Below are positions 1-8,774 of a DNA stretch of 64,000 bases, piece by piece. Origin of the DNA: Nematostella vectensis. Lineage: Eukaryota > Cnidaria > Anthozoa > Actiniaria > Edwardsiidae. The stretch lies in contig NC_064037.1 of assembly GCF_932526225.1 (NCBI RefSeq), positions 16,680,601 through 16,744,600 on the forward strand, given 5' to 3'. Under the pieces are notes generated by a model that saw only the letters and a program-made list of their open reading frames with translations, was not told where the DNA came from and searched no databases. Position numbers and translations under genes: made by a program. How positions within the stretch are numbered: the first letter of the stretch is position 1; each line of letters starts with the position of its first letter.

Positions 1-840
1 GTCTTCGGCGGCGCCTCGGACGCCATTGATCTGGTACGGAAATACGGCTTCCCTACGAACGTGTATCGTGTCGCGGATGTTGTGGGACGGCCATTGAGCG
101 AGGTTCTTCAACTGACCGGGGCCATTCAGCTGACCGAGTGGGAGTTCTCTGAGGCCTGCCACCCCTACACTTCCGGGAGGGTAGGGCAGCACTTGGAACA
201 AAACGAGGGCTGGATCACCACGCCAGAGCTCAAGGACCTGTTAGACTCGGGTTACCTCGTCATGGCCACTGCGAGGGAGGTGTTGTATAGCGTCGGAAAA
301 AAGGACTCCATCAAGTTCCCCCACTCCATCGCGTGCCGCCCCGGCGGCGAAGACTCGCAGTACCCTGAGGGTCGAGATCTCGCTGTCCGTTTCGTAGGCA
401 AGTGCGCTCGCCACGGCGACGAGTCCTCGATCGTAGTCCGCGACCGTGAAGAAGCCGCGTATCTGACAAACCTCCTTGCGGGCACCGACCACTTACTTAA
501 CTTCGAGCATGCCGACGGGGCTCATCTGATCCAATACAAAGACGGTGTCCGGCGCTCACAATGGTACCATATCGGGGCCTTCGTCTTGGCGTACGCAAAC
601 TTAGCGTTGCGACGCATGTTGAGGCGGATCCCTCGCGAAGACGTCCTCCGAGTGTGCACAGATGCCATATACGCAAAGGCGGTGCCCAGTGGTGTAAAGG
701 AGCGAAATCCGAGGTATGGAGAGTGGCGCCACAAGAAGCCTGGGTACGAGTGGCGACCCGGAGCGGCTTGGGGTCCGGAGAGGTCGGGGAGCTTGGCTAG
801 GGAGCCAAGCACTGCGCCGAGTCTGCCGTGCGATCTAGTG
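1..840 (+). pseudogene. PolB-like DNA polymerase region of the replicase (partial)
   Basis: The frame is open from base 1, so the N-terminus is outside the window. Visible blocks resemble the palm and fingers of viral family B polymerases: a GWITTPELKDLL segment near 210-240, as in protein-primed PolBs that have W-x-T-x-x-E-L, and an alpha-helical segment WYHIGAFVLAYANLALRRML at about 562-622 leading into VCTDAIYA at about 651-675. That last block takes the place of the Y-D-T-D motif C but has a single aspartate. Copy 2 (24239-26034) supplies the upstream part. The same frame runs on into a helicase P-loop, so polymerase and helicase were one polypeptide. The PolB assignment rests on weak motifs and should be tested by profile search. 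Confidence 0.55.
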
Positions 841-1880
841 GCCGCAACCTCTGCAAAGATGTATCTAGCCGGCCAAGGAGGATCGGGGAAGACCGAATGG
901 GCTCACCCCCGAGAACGACCTCGCCTACGACCATCGCAACAACCCGCGCCTCGCGGTGAAGGCTCAAACCTACCACCACTACCTCTGCATACCAGCGGAG
1001 AAGCCGATAGAGGAGTGGAGACCTTCCGAGCTGGGGCACAAACTCGACCGTCTCGCAGAAGTAATCTTCATTGACGAGTGCTGTAAGGTACAGACTAAAG
1101 TGCTACACGCCATCCTAGGGTATCTCGCCACGCGGCCGTGTCAGGTAGTGTGTTGTGGCGACTATGGGCAGGTCCCGCCCTGAGGAGATAAAGAGGGGCC
1201 TCACGATGTGCTCAAGGAGTGGGCACAAGGGAACATCCGCTGGTTCGAGTCCGACTACCGCTGCCTGTGTGAAGGCCGTACAGTGCAAGCGACTGCGGCT
1301 CTGCCGCGCCCTCCTCCAGGCTCCACGCCATAAAGGGCCGGATTTGGTGTCAGCCAGACTCCCAACAGCTTGAGGTGTTTCGAGAGGAGTGGGATGGGGT
1401 GGCGTTTGACTCGGCGATCGAGCAGGCCCACCCAAGCGATATGTGGGTGTGCTCGACCAACAAGATGGGGGCTCTTCTTCAGCAGCGATTGATAGAGCAC
1501 CACAGGAAAAACTACCCCCGACTGCCAGCAATCATCCGCTTTGACCCCGATCCTAGCGTCGCGCATCGTTATCGCAAGCAAGGGCGGCCAGTGCCCGTGC
1601 CAGGCAAAAGGGGTCAGAAGGTCGACGCATACAAAGGCACGGTAGTCGAGGTTCCTCTCGACGCGGTCCTTAACGGGCTTCCCCTCGAGTGGAAATACGC
1701 GGGCTGGGGGACAGTCCACCGGGTGCAGGGCAAGACTATCCAGACTCCAAGACGTCTGTTTATCATAGACCACAGCTTAGAGGGCTGGATCACGAATGCT
1801 GTATACACCGGCATCTCCCGCGTGCGGCGCGCCGACCAGATAGTCCGCGTGATCCCCCCCCCCCCCCTCCGATGACACCC
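841..1880 (+). pseudogene. SF1 helicase domain of the replicase (broken)
   Basis: The P-loop AGQGGSGKT lies at about 865-891. After a frameshift near 900, a Walker B-like VIFIDECC (about 1062-1085) and a motif III-like CCGDYGQVPP (about 1151-1182) follow in frame 2. A TGA at 1181-1183 stands where copy 2 has TGG. Further indels follow, and frame 1 resumes at about 1375. Motifs V/VI are GTVHRVQGKT and YTGISRVRRA at about 1708-1835. This order fits the Pif1/RecD-like branch of superfamily 1, which unwinds DNA using ATP. A run of 14 C (1855-1868), against 7 in copy 2, shifts the frame before the HNH segment. The reading frame is clearly dead here; family membership is well supported by the motifs. 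Confidence 0.75.
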
Positions 1881-1888
1881 CCGGTGCC

Positions 1889-2209
1889 TTGGTTCCCACA
1901 GGACTGCAGGCTACGCCCAGTGAAGAGCTCATTATAGCGCGAATCAAGCGATACGCTATAGACGACAGGCAAAAGGGTCGCACAAAGTACACGGGACCGC
2001 ACCACGTTCTGACGGTAGACCACGTACTCGGCATGATTGCTGACGCGGAAAAGAAGTGCACGGTCTGTGGCACTCAGCTTCTGCTTCAGGGATACACCAA
2101 GAGTCATCCCCAATGCTTCAGTATCGACCGGCTGGACGACAGTCAGGGTCGCTACAAGTGGAATGTCAGACTCACGTGCCTTAGCTGCAATAAAAGGCAC
2201 AAGCGCTGA
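1889..2209 (+). pseudogene. HNH-type zinc-binding nuclease, C-terminal module of the replicase
   Basis: About 106 codons. The second half has C-x2-C (CTVCGTQ), then CFSIDRLDDSQ, then NVRLTCLSCNKRHKR, which adds a second C-x2-C followed by histidine. This layout (zinc knuckles framing an I-D-R/H segment and a final C-x2-C-x3-H) matches HNH/McrA-like endonuclease folds. In copy 2 the helicase C-terminal half and this module share one uninterrupted frame (26518-27342), so it is a domain and not a separate gene. It ends tail to tail with the integrase gene, 22 bases away. A role in cutting or resolving replication ends is only a guess. Confidence 0.6.
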
Positions 2210-2214
2210 TCGCG

Positions 2215-2250
2215 CTAGCGTCACCCTAGCGTCACGCTAGCGTCACGCTA
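2215..2250. repeat. 11-bp tandem repeat at the replicase/integrase 3' junction
   Basis: Just over three copies of CTAGCGTCACG lie between the HNH stop (2207-2209) and the integrase. The integrase stop codon (2232-2234) lies inside the repeat, so its last residues are encoded by it. The matching junction in copy 2 has no repeat. Confidence 0.85.
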
Positions 2251-3178
2251 CGCAACTGCGAACGCGTGAAGCCGTGCTTAGAGTACGCCGTGTAATACAA
2301 CTCTGGCTGTCCAGGCTCCATGACCCTCTTTAGTATTGGGTATGCCTTGCTTGTCCACCACGGGTCCGTCGCTCGCCGTCGGCCCTTGTCCTGAAGGTCT
2401 TCCTCGTTTACGGCGATGTACACCTCCGTTCCTACCTCTAAGGGGACCCCTAAGGGGGGCTTTTCGGCTTTGAGAGGCACGCGCCTCAGCTTTATGGCGT
2501 CTTTAGGCGCAAAGCCAGTCATGCGAGTCTTCGTTGCGTTCATGTCCGAGATGACAATTGGCAAAGCAGTAAACCACTCGCGGTTTGTCTCGCCGGATGC
2601 AAGCTCCTTCGAGTACTGCGCACGAAATAGGCGCTGTGCTAGCCAGCGATGGAAAGACTCGGCGAAAGCTTGGCTCCTGTGGTGCCCTGGCTCAGCCCGT
2701 AGGACCTCCACCCCGTGGTCTGTTAGGAGCTTTGTGGTAGCACCCTTGAACTCCGTGCCGTCATCAACCATGAGGACTTTAGGCCATGTGAAAGGTCCCT
2801 CTGCATAGATGACAGCGAGTTCGCGGGAGACGACGGCCGCGCTCTTAGTCCTCAGTGGGCGGGCGGCTTTATATCGTGAAGCAACGTCAACGAAAGTCAG
2901 GGCATACTTGTACCCGCGGTCGGTTGGCAAGAATAGCAGGTCCGACTGGTGGATACGGTTTGGTATCTGCTCCGAGAAGTGGGCGTAGGCAGTCGGAGGA
3001 GGGGGTGTCTGTGTGTAGCCCCCGACGGGCTGCGAGCTTACCCACCTGCGCACTCGATCTATGGAGGCTGAGCCCTTGGGAAGTTTGGCATGCAGAGCGG
3101 TCACTTCCTGGAAGCCACCTCTCATATAGGACGAAGGAACGCATCGAGTTCTTCGTCGGACATGCGCTTCGCCGCCAT
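2232..3178 (-). pseudogene. Retroviral-type (RVE) integrase of the Polinton-like element
   Basis: This would be the DDE integrase that inserts the element's ends into host DNA. The core is clear on the minus strand: first Asp in HQSDLLFL, second in MVDDGTEF, and Glu in AFAESFHR, with YALTFVDVASRYKAARPL between, as in Polinton and LTR-retrotransposon integrases. About 90 residues of basic C-terminus follow. The likely start is the ATG at 3178-3176, matching copy 2. An 8-base deletion near 3130, relative to copy 2, shifts the frame after about 18 codons; the core is then open from there to the stop at 2232. There is no obvious HHCC zinc finger at the N-terminus. Catalytic residues are intact here, unlike in copy 2. 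Confidence 0.85.
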
Positions 3179-3382
3179 TACGTGTCGACAATAATGTATC
3201 GCGATACATTGCAACAGGTGTATCAGTCTCCAACAGGCGGTTGCCGTCTGCTCGGGCAGTGCCTGGGTGGTCTTTCTGAGGCCGTTCTGCAATCATCTGC
3301 AATCATCTTATGCGTATACGTATACGCATACATATACGCATGCGCATACGCGCCGCATGGAAAAATGCCGCCTAGATGCAGC

Positions 3383-3393
3383 GCCGGAACGGC
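3383..3393. repeat. GCCGTTCCGGC tag, copy a
   Basis: GCCGGAACGGC, one of at least eight occurrences of this 11-mer and near variants within the two Polinton-like elements. Other sites are 4265-4275, 4770-4780 (one mismatch), 4967-4977, 5375-5385, 8527-8537, 8633-8643 and 23556-23566. Most share the longer context CGCTTGCCGTTCCGGC. See the findings. Confidence 0.8.
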
Positions 3394-3400
3394 AGCTACA

Positions 3401-3827
3401 TCACAGCAAGCGGCTAGCTGTGTAGCCGATGGCGAGAGCGCCGGCGCCAATGTACGCCAACTTGGCGTTTTTCTGCGTTTTGCTAAGGATGTAGTATTCG
3501 GACAGCTCAGGAGCCCGCATCGACTCCAGGGATTGTTCTGGCCGGGTCTGGTTGTAGAGTTTGAGCGCGTAGTCAGTTTCGGTGAAGTTTTGCTTTGCGA
3601 AGGACCCTCTCTCGCGACTTTGAGCTTGCCAGTCGAGGATTTTTTTGTCGCCGCTGTTGGTAGCGTCCATAGTCTTGTTGGTATTTCTCTAGGGCCTTGT
3701 CGTGCCTCTCCTTCTCAGCTAAGGCAGGGCTCTCATCGTTCGAGAGGAACTTTGCGAGGTAGTTGCCACCAACGAATGCAGTCGCATTTAGGACGGCGCC
3801 GCCAACCAAAATCGCGATGGAGGCCAT
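3401..3827 (-). pseudogene. Small two-TM protein of the Polinton-like element (frameshifted)
   Basis: Same protein as the intact 141-residue version at 28468-28893. It starts at 3827 with a hydrophobic stretch (IAILVGGAVLNATAFVGGNYL), continues with a charged, Q/R/K-rich coiled-coil-like middle, and ends with a second hydrophobic segment (LAYIGAGALAIGYTASRLL). A run of T residues near 3640 is longer than in copy 2 and breaks the frame. I associate this layout with proteins recurring in cnidarian Polinton-like elements; the function is unknown. Two membrane spans around a helical linker would fit a virion-membrane or minor structural protein, but nothing in the sequence proves it. Confidence 0.6.
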
Positions 3828-3907
3828 CGAGTAGTGTGTGTACGTTTCACGTGCGCACACTTCACGTGCTGTGTGTACGTGGACACGAGTCTAATACATG
3901 GCTTACA

Positions 3908-3941
3908 CATGTAGTAGTGTGCCACAGTACACTACTACATG
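3908..3941. promoter_or_regulatory. 34-nt perfect-arm hairpin between two genes (copy 1)
   Basis: A 13-base arm, CATGTAGTAGTGT, is followed by an 8-base loop and its exact complement. The same 34 bases occur in copy 2 at 28977-29010. It overlaps the stop codon of the minus-strand gene at 3935-4158 and precedes the next minus-strand gene. It could be an RNA processing or termination hairpin, or a packaging/replication signal. Confidence 0.7.
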
Positions 3942-4158
3942 GGCAGGATCTTCTGGTCCTCAAGGTAACCCTTCAAAGCGACAGCACCTGCGACGGCGGC
4001 ACTAATTTTGCGTAGTTCATAGCGTTCGCGGAGGGGTCTTTGGTGAAGTCCTCGCGCTAGACCGTGCGCCCAACCCAGCCGATACCGGCGACGAGGCCGG
4101 TTATGACTGCGGCGTCGGTGATGGTCTTTGTAATCCTGCTCTGCTGCGTCGTCAACAT
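3935..4158 (-). pseudogene. Short hydrophobic protein (about 75 aa) of the Polinton-like element
   Basis: From the ATG at 4158-4156 the minus strand encodes a threonine/glutamine-rich start, then a hydrophobic, glycine-rich segment (VITGLVAGIGWVG), an in-frame TAG, a polar DPSANAMNYAK segment, and a second hydrophobic run ending LEDQK. A one-base loss in a T run near 4005, relative to copy 2, shifts the frame before the second hydrophobic segment. Two predicted membrane helices and very small size suggest a virion or membrane protein; the function is unknown. In copy 2 only the C-terminal half survives, at the edge of a 4 kb deletion. Confidence 0.5.
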
Positions 4159-4384
4159 TGCGGTGCACGGACGTGCGGATATGGGTGAGGCCCTCGTGTC
4201 TAAATGTCTGTACTCCATGTCTAACAGCCGAGATTTGCACTGTCCGGGAGCGCGAGGCGCTGTCGCCGGAACGGCAAGCGGTCGATCCTTGGTCGTGCGG
4301 GCGGAGTCACGTCGTCGGTACCTTCGGTAGCAGGCGGATCGGTAGCTCGCTGTTTAACAGCTGGTGCACGAGTGAACGCGGCAG

Positions 4385-4828
4385 CTAGCTCCCGCCTACG
4401 TGTGAAGAGACGATCAATGACACTAGAAGACCAGCGACCCCGATAACCGAGCTAGCCGACCAAGCAGAGTTGCTTTCCGGGACTGGTGTGTGTATGCCTT
4501 CGGCGCGCGCGCGCAAGCCCTCGAGTCCTTGCGACTCGCCAGCGACCGGCGACTCAACGCGTTGCACGACACGAAGTGCCTCTTTCTTCGCTCTGTTAAT
4601 TCGGTTCCACTTTGCCAAGCGCCTTCCGGCTTCGACTCGTCCAGGGTGTTTAGGTCGGGTCGCGGGTGGTTCGGGGCTCGTGATTCTCTCCGCCTACGCC
4701 GAAGGCGTACGTGCAGGTTCATGAGCAGCTTGTTCCGCAGCTTGTTTGTCAGGTTCCGCTGACCCGTTTGCTGTTCCGGCAGGCTGGGCACTAGTACTTC
4801 CTTGAGGTTCTTCCATTTGTGATGCAAC
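4385..4828 (-). pseudogene. Remnant of a polar, C-terminally membrane-anchored protein
   Basis: The minus strand can be followed in pieces from an ATG at 4828-4826 (MEEPQGS, then Q/A/E-rich sequence) to a stop at 4385. The last piece starts MAKWNRINRAKKEA and ends in a probable membrane helix (VIGVAGLLVSLIVSS). At least two frame changes are needed. An imperfect palindrome around TACGCCGAAGGCGTACGTGC (near 4695-4715) and a GCCGTTCCGGC-like tag (4770-4780) lie inside it and may have broken it. The product is not recognised. Confidence 0.4.
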
Positions 4829-4857
4829 TACTTGGTTGCTGAAGAGGTGGCAAGCTT

Positions 4858-5475
4858 TCAAATGAACGTCTGCTCTGGGATGGCAGACTCGCCACTGTGC
4901 GTTTGCGGGCATACCACTGGTGAGTCCGCGACTGCTAACTCGTGTTGACACCGCGTGTCAGCGCTTGCCGTTCCGGCTGGGTTCACATGACGTGCTACGT
5001 GTAACGCCCCGACGGCTAAAGCCATCAAACGACCGCAGCGTAGAGACAGGCTTCCGCACAATGTGCGGAGCTCGTTGTTGATGATGTAGTCGGACACTAG
5101 GTCATTGTGAAGATCGACCACGCTGTCTATCGGCAGCGCCATGCCTACTAGCTTGGTCGTAAGCTTCAGAAAGCTGGCTGCCAGGGCGTCTGTAGTCCGG
5201 CTGGCTAGAGCGGTCTCGTATCGCTTCTCGTACTTCCTCACCTCCTCGGCGCTCATGCGTTTGACGTCGTCGTGAGACAGGGCCTTGCCTACCATTTCTC
5301 TCGACTTCCCCGAGGCTACGAGAATCGCGAGTTTCTCCCTCGCGTCTGCTATCTCAGTTTGCTCAACTCCGGTTGCCGTTCCGGCAGGCTGCGTCGAGCA
5401 GCCCAACGACTCGACGGCCGGGAGGCCGGCGGCGCCCCCCTCAAGAAGACTCTCAAAGTATTCGTCGATCATCAT
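4858..5475 (-). CDS. Polinton-like element protein of unknown function (205 aa)
   Basis: The frame is intact from the ATG at 5475. An acidic start (MMIDEYFESLLEGG) is followed by a helical, charged middle (SHDDVKRMSAEEVRKYEKRY) and a segment with alternating hydrophobic residues (LTTKLVGMALPIDSVVDLHN ... ALAVGALHVARHV). I recognise the middle as a family recurring near capsid and ATPase genes in cnidarian elements, without an assigned role. Two GCCGTTCCGGC tags (4967-4977 and 5375-5385) fall in frame and each encode a PAGTA peptide, so the present length may be inflated at two points. The gene lies between the ATPase and the small membrane-protein genes, all on the minus strand. Confidence 0.6.
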   Translation of the reverse strand: MMIDEYFESLLEGGAAGLPAVESLGCSTQPAGTATGVEQTEIADAREKLAILVASGKSREMVGKALSHDDVKRMSAEEVRKYEKRYETALASRTTDALAASFLKLTTKLVGMALPIDSVVDLHNDLVSDYIINNELRTLCGSLSLRCGRLMALAVGALHVARHVNPAGTASADTRCQHELAVADSPVVCPQTHSGESAIPEQTFI

Positions 5476-5558
5476 GCACCCCCCTGCCGTGGCTAAGGTG
5501 CAACACGTGGATCAATGCGTTATGCCCTAGGGCATACGTGGGCGGTGGTTTACTGCGC

Positions 5559-6194
5559 TTACCGCTCAACTAGGGCGATGGTATAAGGGTGACGCAAGCA
5601 AAACTCTAACTTCGAGAACTTTTTCGTCTTGAGGGCCTTCATGTACTCTTTCATCTTCTCTTCTGAGAGCTCCGCGCCGTAGTCATGCAGGATAGCTTTC
5701 ATGTCCGCCTTGCTGGGGGTATAGAAGACCACCAAGGCCGCGATGTTCTCACGGAACGGCTTCGCGATGCTGGTGAGCTGCTGCGTGATCACCCACACGC
5801 TAATACCCACGTGGCGCGCGCTGAACGCCAAGTTGACGAGCTGGTCAGAGCGCCTCTTTACGTCTTTCGAGGCCGCACAGTCGTCGAGTATGATTAGCGT
5901 ATTAGTGCTTTCAAAGAGAGCGGAGACAAACCTCAGCAGTATGTCGATCTGACCCGCCTCAGGTGCGATGACAAACAGACGATTGTCGCCCTCGCCGAAG
6001 CCGCCGTATGTTTTGTTGTAGACAAAGGTAGGGCACATGAGTACGATGTAGTCAAACTTGCCCCGGAAAGGGCCGCACAGCTGGTCCACTACGAATTGGG
6101 TCTTCCCGCATGACGTCGGGCCCACGATGAGAGCGTTAAATGGGATGTTTTTCGGGTCCATACCGCGCTGCCGCAGCGCTTCGCGCAGAAACAC
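5559..6194 (-). CDS. A32/FtsK-HerA-type DNA packaging ATPase
   Basis: 211 residues with no internal stop. The Walker A motif is GPTSCGKT (about residues 28-35), Walker B is LIILDDC (about 98-104) and a sensor-like glutamine motif is VITQQLTSI (about 134-142). This set and the length are typical of the packaging ATPases of Polintons, virophages and large DNA viruses, which pump genomic DNA into preformed capsids. The start is 16 bases downstream of the capsid gene's stop in the same direction, so the two were probably co-transcribed. It is one of the few genes of this copy that looks intact. The gene is entirely absent from copy 2. Confidence 0.85.
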   Translation of the reverse strand: MFLREALRQRGMDPKNIPFNALIVGPTSCGKTQFVVDQLCGPFRGKFDYIVLMCPTFVYNKTYGGFGEGDNRLFVIAPEAGQIDILLRFVSALFESTNTLIILDDCAASKDVKRRSDQLVNLAFSARHVGISVWVITQQLTSIAKPFRENIAALVVFYTPSKADMKAILHDYGAELSEEKMKEYMKALKTKKFSKLEFCLRHPYTIALVER

Positions 6195-6210
6195 GTTTCG
6201 GCGTCTGTGC

Positions 6211-7344
6211 TCAGTATTGTATGGACTCTAGCTGTCCGTTCATAAGGTTCATTTGGGCGTCGGCCACCACAAACACGTGACAGTTTACGGTACCCGTGCC
6301 GCTCGCCGTGCGTTTTATCTCGAGGTGCACACCGTCGCGGGTGTTGACCAATCGGAGACCACCCCCATGGATAGCACTGTCGTCCGTCGTTCGAAGGTCG
6401 ATCCACAGAGCAAACTTGTTATTGCCATAGAACGACTCGGGGCCGACCGCCGGGGCGGCAGGTGCTCCGCTGTGCCCCCCGGGGAGGGGCGGACGAACTG
6501 CCGTGTATGGCTCCACAAAGAGGAGCAACAGACCACTCATAGACCTTCGCGGCAGGTTGACACTCTCGTTGATTTTGCTGTCCGTCCCTTTGCTAATCAC
6601 TAAGGTCTTGTGGAGGTTCACTTGCTAGTAGAAGAACGTTGTGCCGTTTTGGTAGGCGGCGGCTGCAGATCGGGCAAGGTTGTCGTCCCTCAGGCTTTCG
6701 TATTCCAGCTCTAGATTTTTGATGCCATAGGATAATTTGGTAGCATCGCTTCCGACTACTACCTGGTCAATCGTTGCGAACATGATCTTGAAGAGCAGCG
6801 CCTCGGAGAGCGCCCTTGGGTACAGTACGCCGTGGTCCGTCAGCAGAGAATGGTCTAGCGGGATGGTGTACCTCGCCCCGTGGGCGGCGTTTAGAGCGTT
6901 CTCCTTGGCGTTACTAGTCGCTTTATCGCCAGCCTTGGAGCGAAGCTTGCGCATGTTTTCTGACTGTATGCTCTGCTCCACGCGGTCCCCTCTCTCGACC
7001 TTGGACAGGTAAAGCTCCTCATACGTCTTGAAGACGTCGTAGCGGTTGGTGTCCTGGAGCGTTTCTCCTGCAAACGTGACCTTCAGGCGGCTCACGATAT
7101 TTCGGCTGACGTTGTTCACGACGGTATTATTTGCATGGCCTGAGATGGAGAGATCGAGACCGACCATCAAGGAGCCAGGCACGAGCGTGACGCCTTCCGA
7201 TAGCTTTGGGACCGCCACATATAGCGTCTCGCCTGGGGAGGCCGTCGACGGGTTGAGAGTGACCCGGTGAACAGTTCTCTCGGCTTTCAACCCCAGAGGA
7301 GTTCTGGGTGTTCGTTGGGGTTCAAGTTTATCGCTGACTGACAT
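6211..7344 (-). pseudogene. Major capsid protein (double jelly-roll type), one in-frame stop
   Basis: Minus strand, about 377 codons, with a single TAG (6625-6627) at codon 240. The same frame continues on both sides. The N-terminal part shows a pattern I recognise in Polinton/adintovirus-like capsid proteins: YVAVPKLSEGVTLVPGSLMV, then NNTVVNNVSRNIVSRLKVTF and TNRYDVFKTYEELYLS. After the stop come LPRRSMSGLLLLF and a C-terminal GQLESIQY. Jelly-roll beta-strand spacing cannot be judged by eye, so the call rests on these blocks and on the adjacent packaging ATPase. The TAG could be a nonsense mutation or a recoded codon. The gene is absent from copy 2. Confidence 0.7.
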
Positions 7345-7476
7345 TACGTATATTACGTATTTTACGTATATTATGTATCGTATACGTATGTATACATAAA
7401 GTACGAAGCCGCGTGGCTATGGTGCGGACTGTTAGACATGTCTAATATAGCGTAGCGCGAGTTATGCGCACGCATC
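7345..7476. promoter_or_regulatory. Divergent promoter region with TACGTAT repeats
   Basis: This 132-base gap separates the start of the minus-strand capsid gene from the start of the plus-strand hydrophobic protein gene. It holds repeated, largely palindromic ACGTATATTACGTATTTTAC-type units (about 7345-7395). Any shared promoter of the two virion genes should lie here. The repeats are seen; their role is inferred. Confidence 0.45.
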
Positions 7477-8445
7477 ATGGGTGATGTTGACGTTGACATT
7501 GACGATACCTTGCCGGGTGCGTCCGCCGATCGCGGAGCGGGGATCGACGAGACGACGCCCCTTATCCCGTTTGACCCCGACGATGGGGAGTCGATCCCAA
7601 TGACGAGCACGTCATCGCGTATGCATGGTGCGAATAGCATGGCTACGCGAAGCGCAACGCAAACGACCGCTGAAACCTCGTTCACCACAGAGGGTGCGGC
7701 GACAAGACTCGGTCTCCAGTCCCTCAGGGAGAAATACCCAGACCTTAACGAGAATCTGATACGGTTCCGGTCAGACCAGAGGGGGAAGATGCTAATACGG
7801 GTTCGTAACCTCGGCAAAGGGGGTTGGACTGAACCAAGACAGCTGTTCAATGAGGACGGCGGCGTTCGACAGGACGTTGCAAAGCTGAAAGGCTTCAAGC
7901 TGGCGATGGGGTCCGTGGCAGAGATAGACGCGGTCATCCAGGAAAACACAGAACGAGTCCAAGAGCTGCAAGGGGTGGTAGCCACAGACAGGGAGACCAT
8001 CGACGACCCTAACACGTCAGAGAGTCGCCGCCAAGAGGCCCGTGAGCGCAGCGAGGAGAGGCTGTCCGAGATTGACGAACTAGAACGCGAAAACCGAGAG
8101 CTCGATAACCAAAAGCCGCTAAGAGAGCGCATCAAAGCCATCTTCAAAAAGTACGGCTTTACCGTCACCGCTATCGGGTTGGCCGTAGCGACGACGATCG
8201 CGGCCATTGTGACGTCGCTCGGCAAGTCGCTCTCCTCCGTGGCCAGAGGGGTCGGTAACGGGCTTAAGGCCATCGGGAAAAAGCTAGGCGAGCTTCTCCC
8301 TGGGCTAGTAGGCAGCATCGCGAACTTCGTGTTTAAGGCTGCAGGAGAAGCGGTGAAATTCCTTGGCGAAAATGCGTGGCTGCTTATTCTAGCCGTAGCC
8401 GCGTTCTTGGTTCGTCGAATGCAAAGCAGTCATCGGAACAATTAA
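7477..8445 (+). CDS. Large structural-type protein with hydrophobic C-terminal module (322 aa)
   Basis: An intact frame. It has an acidic, disordered N-terminus (MGDVDVDIDDTLPG), a central globular part, a strongly charged coiled coil at about residues 155-215 (E/R/D-rich), and a C-terminal hydrophobic block of about 90 residues (GLAVATTIAAIVTSLGKSL ... LLPGLVGSIANFVFKAAGEA ... AWLLILAVAAFLV). I recall this C-terminal block as very common in cnidarian Polinton-like elements, where it is attached to varying N-termini. A virion-membrane or membrane-disrupting role is plausible but unproven. It is transcribed divergently from the capsid gene and overlaps the next minus-strand gene tail to tail by four bases. 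Copy 2 keeps only the hydrophobic module (29140-29463). Confidence 0.65.
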   Translation: MGDVDVDIDDTLPGASADRGAGIDETTPLIPFDPDDGESIPMTSTSSRMHGANSMATRSATQTTAETSFTTEGAATRLGLQSLREKYPDLNENLIRFRSDQRGKMLIRVRNLGKGGWTEPRQLFNEDGGVRQDVAKLKGFKLAMGSVAEIDAVIQENTERVQELQGVVATDRETIDDPNTSESRRQEARERSEERLSEIDELERENRELDNQKPLRERIKAIFKKYGFTVTAIGLAVATTIAAIVTSLGKSLSSVARGVGNGLKAIGKKLGELLPGLVGSIANFVFKAAGEAVKFLGENAWLLILAVAAFLVRRMQSSHRNN

Positions 8446-8728
8446 TACGCCGCGGCCACCGCGAGTGCCGACAACTCCGCCTTGAGGGCGGTGTGGTCAC
8501 TTTTTTCGCCCAGTCCGGGTGCGCTTGCCGTTCCGGCGGCAGTCATGCTATGCGCAGCGTGCGTACGTGAAGAGGGGGCAGGGGCCGCGCCCTCTGCGTG
8601 CACTTTCGCAGGGGTGGAAGCCTTGCTTCGCCGCCGGAACGGCACGCGGTCGATCCCAGGGTCAGTCACGTGTTGCACCCTAGGATGCCCACCGGCCATG
8701 TTATGAGCACCGAATGTGCAAAGCTTCC
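8442..8728 (-). pseudogene. C-terminal part of an unknown Polinton-like element protein
   Basis: The minus strand matches the better-preserved gene at 29461-29966: a GAHNMAGGHPRVQHVTDP block, a proline/alanine-rich linker and a hydrophobic end (LSALAVAAAY) with a TAA stop at 8444-8442. The N-terminal half present in copy 2 is lost upstream of about 8730. Two GCCGTTCCGGC tags (8527-8537 and 8633-8643) sit inside it where copy 2 has shorter, different sequence. The function is unknown. Confidence 0.5.
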
Positions 8729-8774
8729 GACTCCAGAAAATATGTGACACTCAGGCGGTTCTAGACAACGAGAA

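Noticed and set aside
2855-4015. 386-codon plus-strand open frame
   Set aside because: It is antisense to the integrase N-terminus and the small two-TM gene, both better supported by conservation between copies.
7371-8318. 315-codon minus-strand open frame
   Set aside because: It is antisense to the 322-aa hydrophobic protein, is serine-rich as expected for an antisense shadow, and has no domain.
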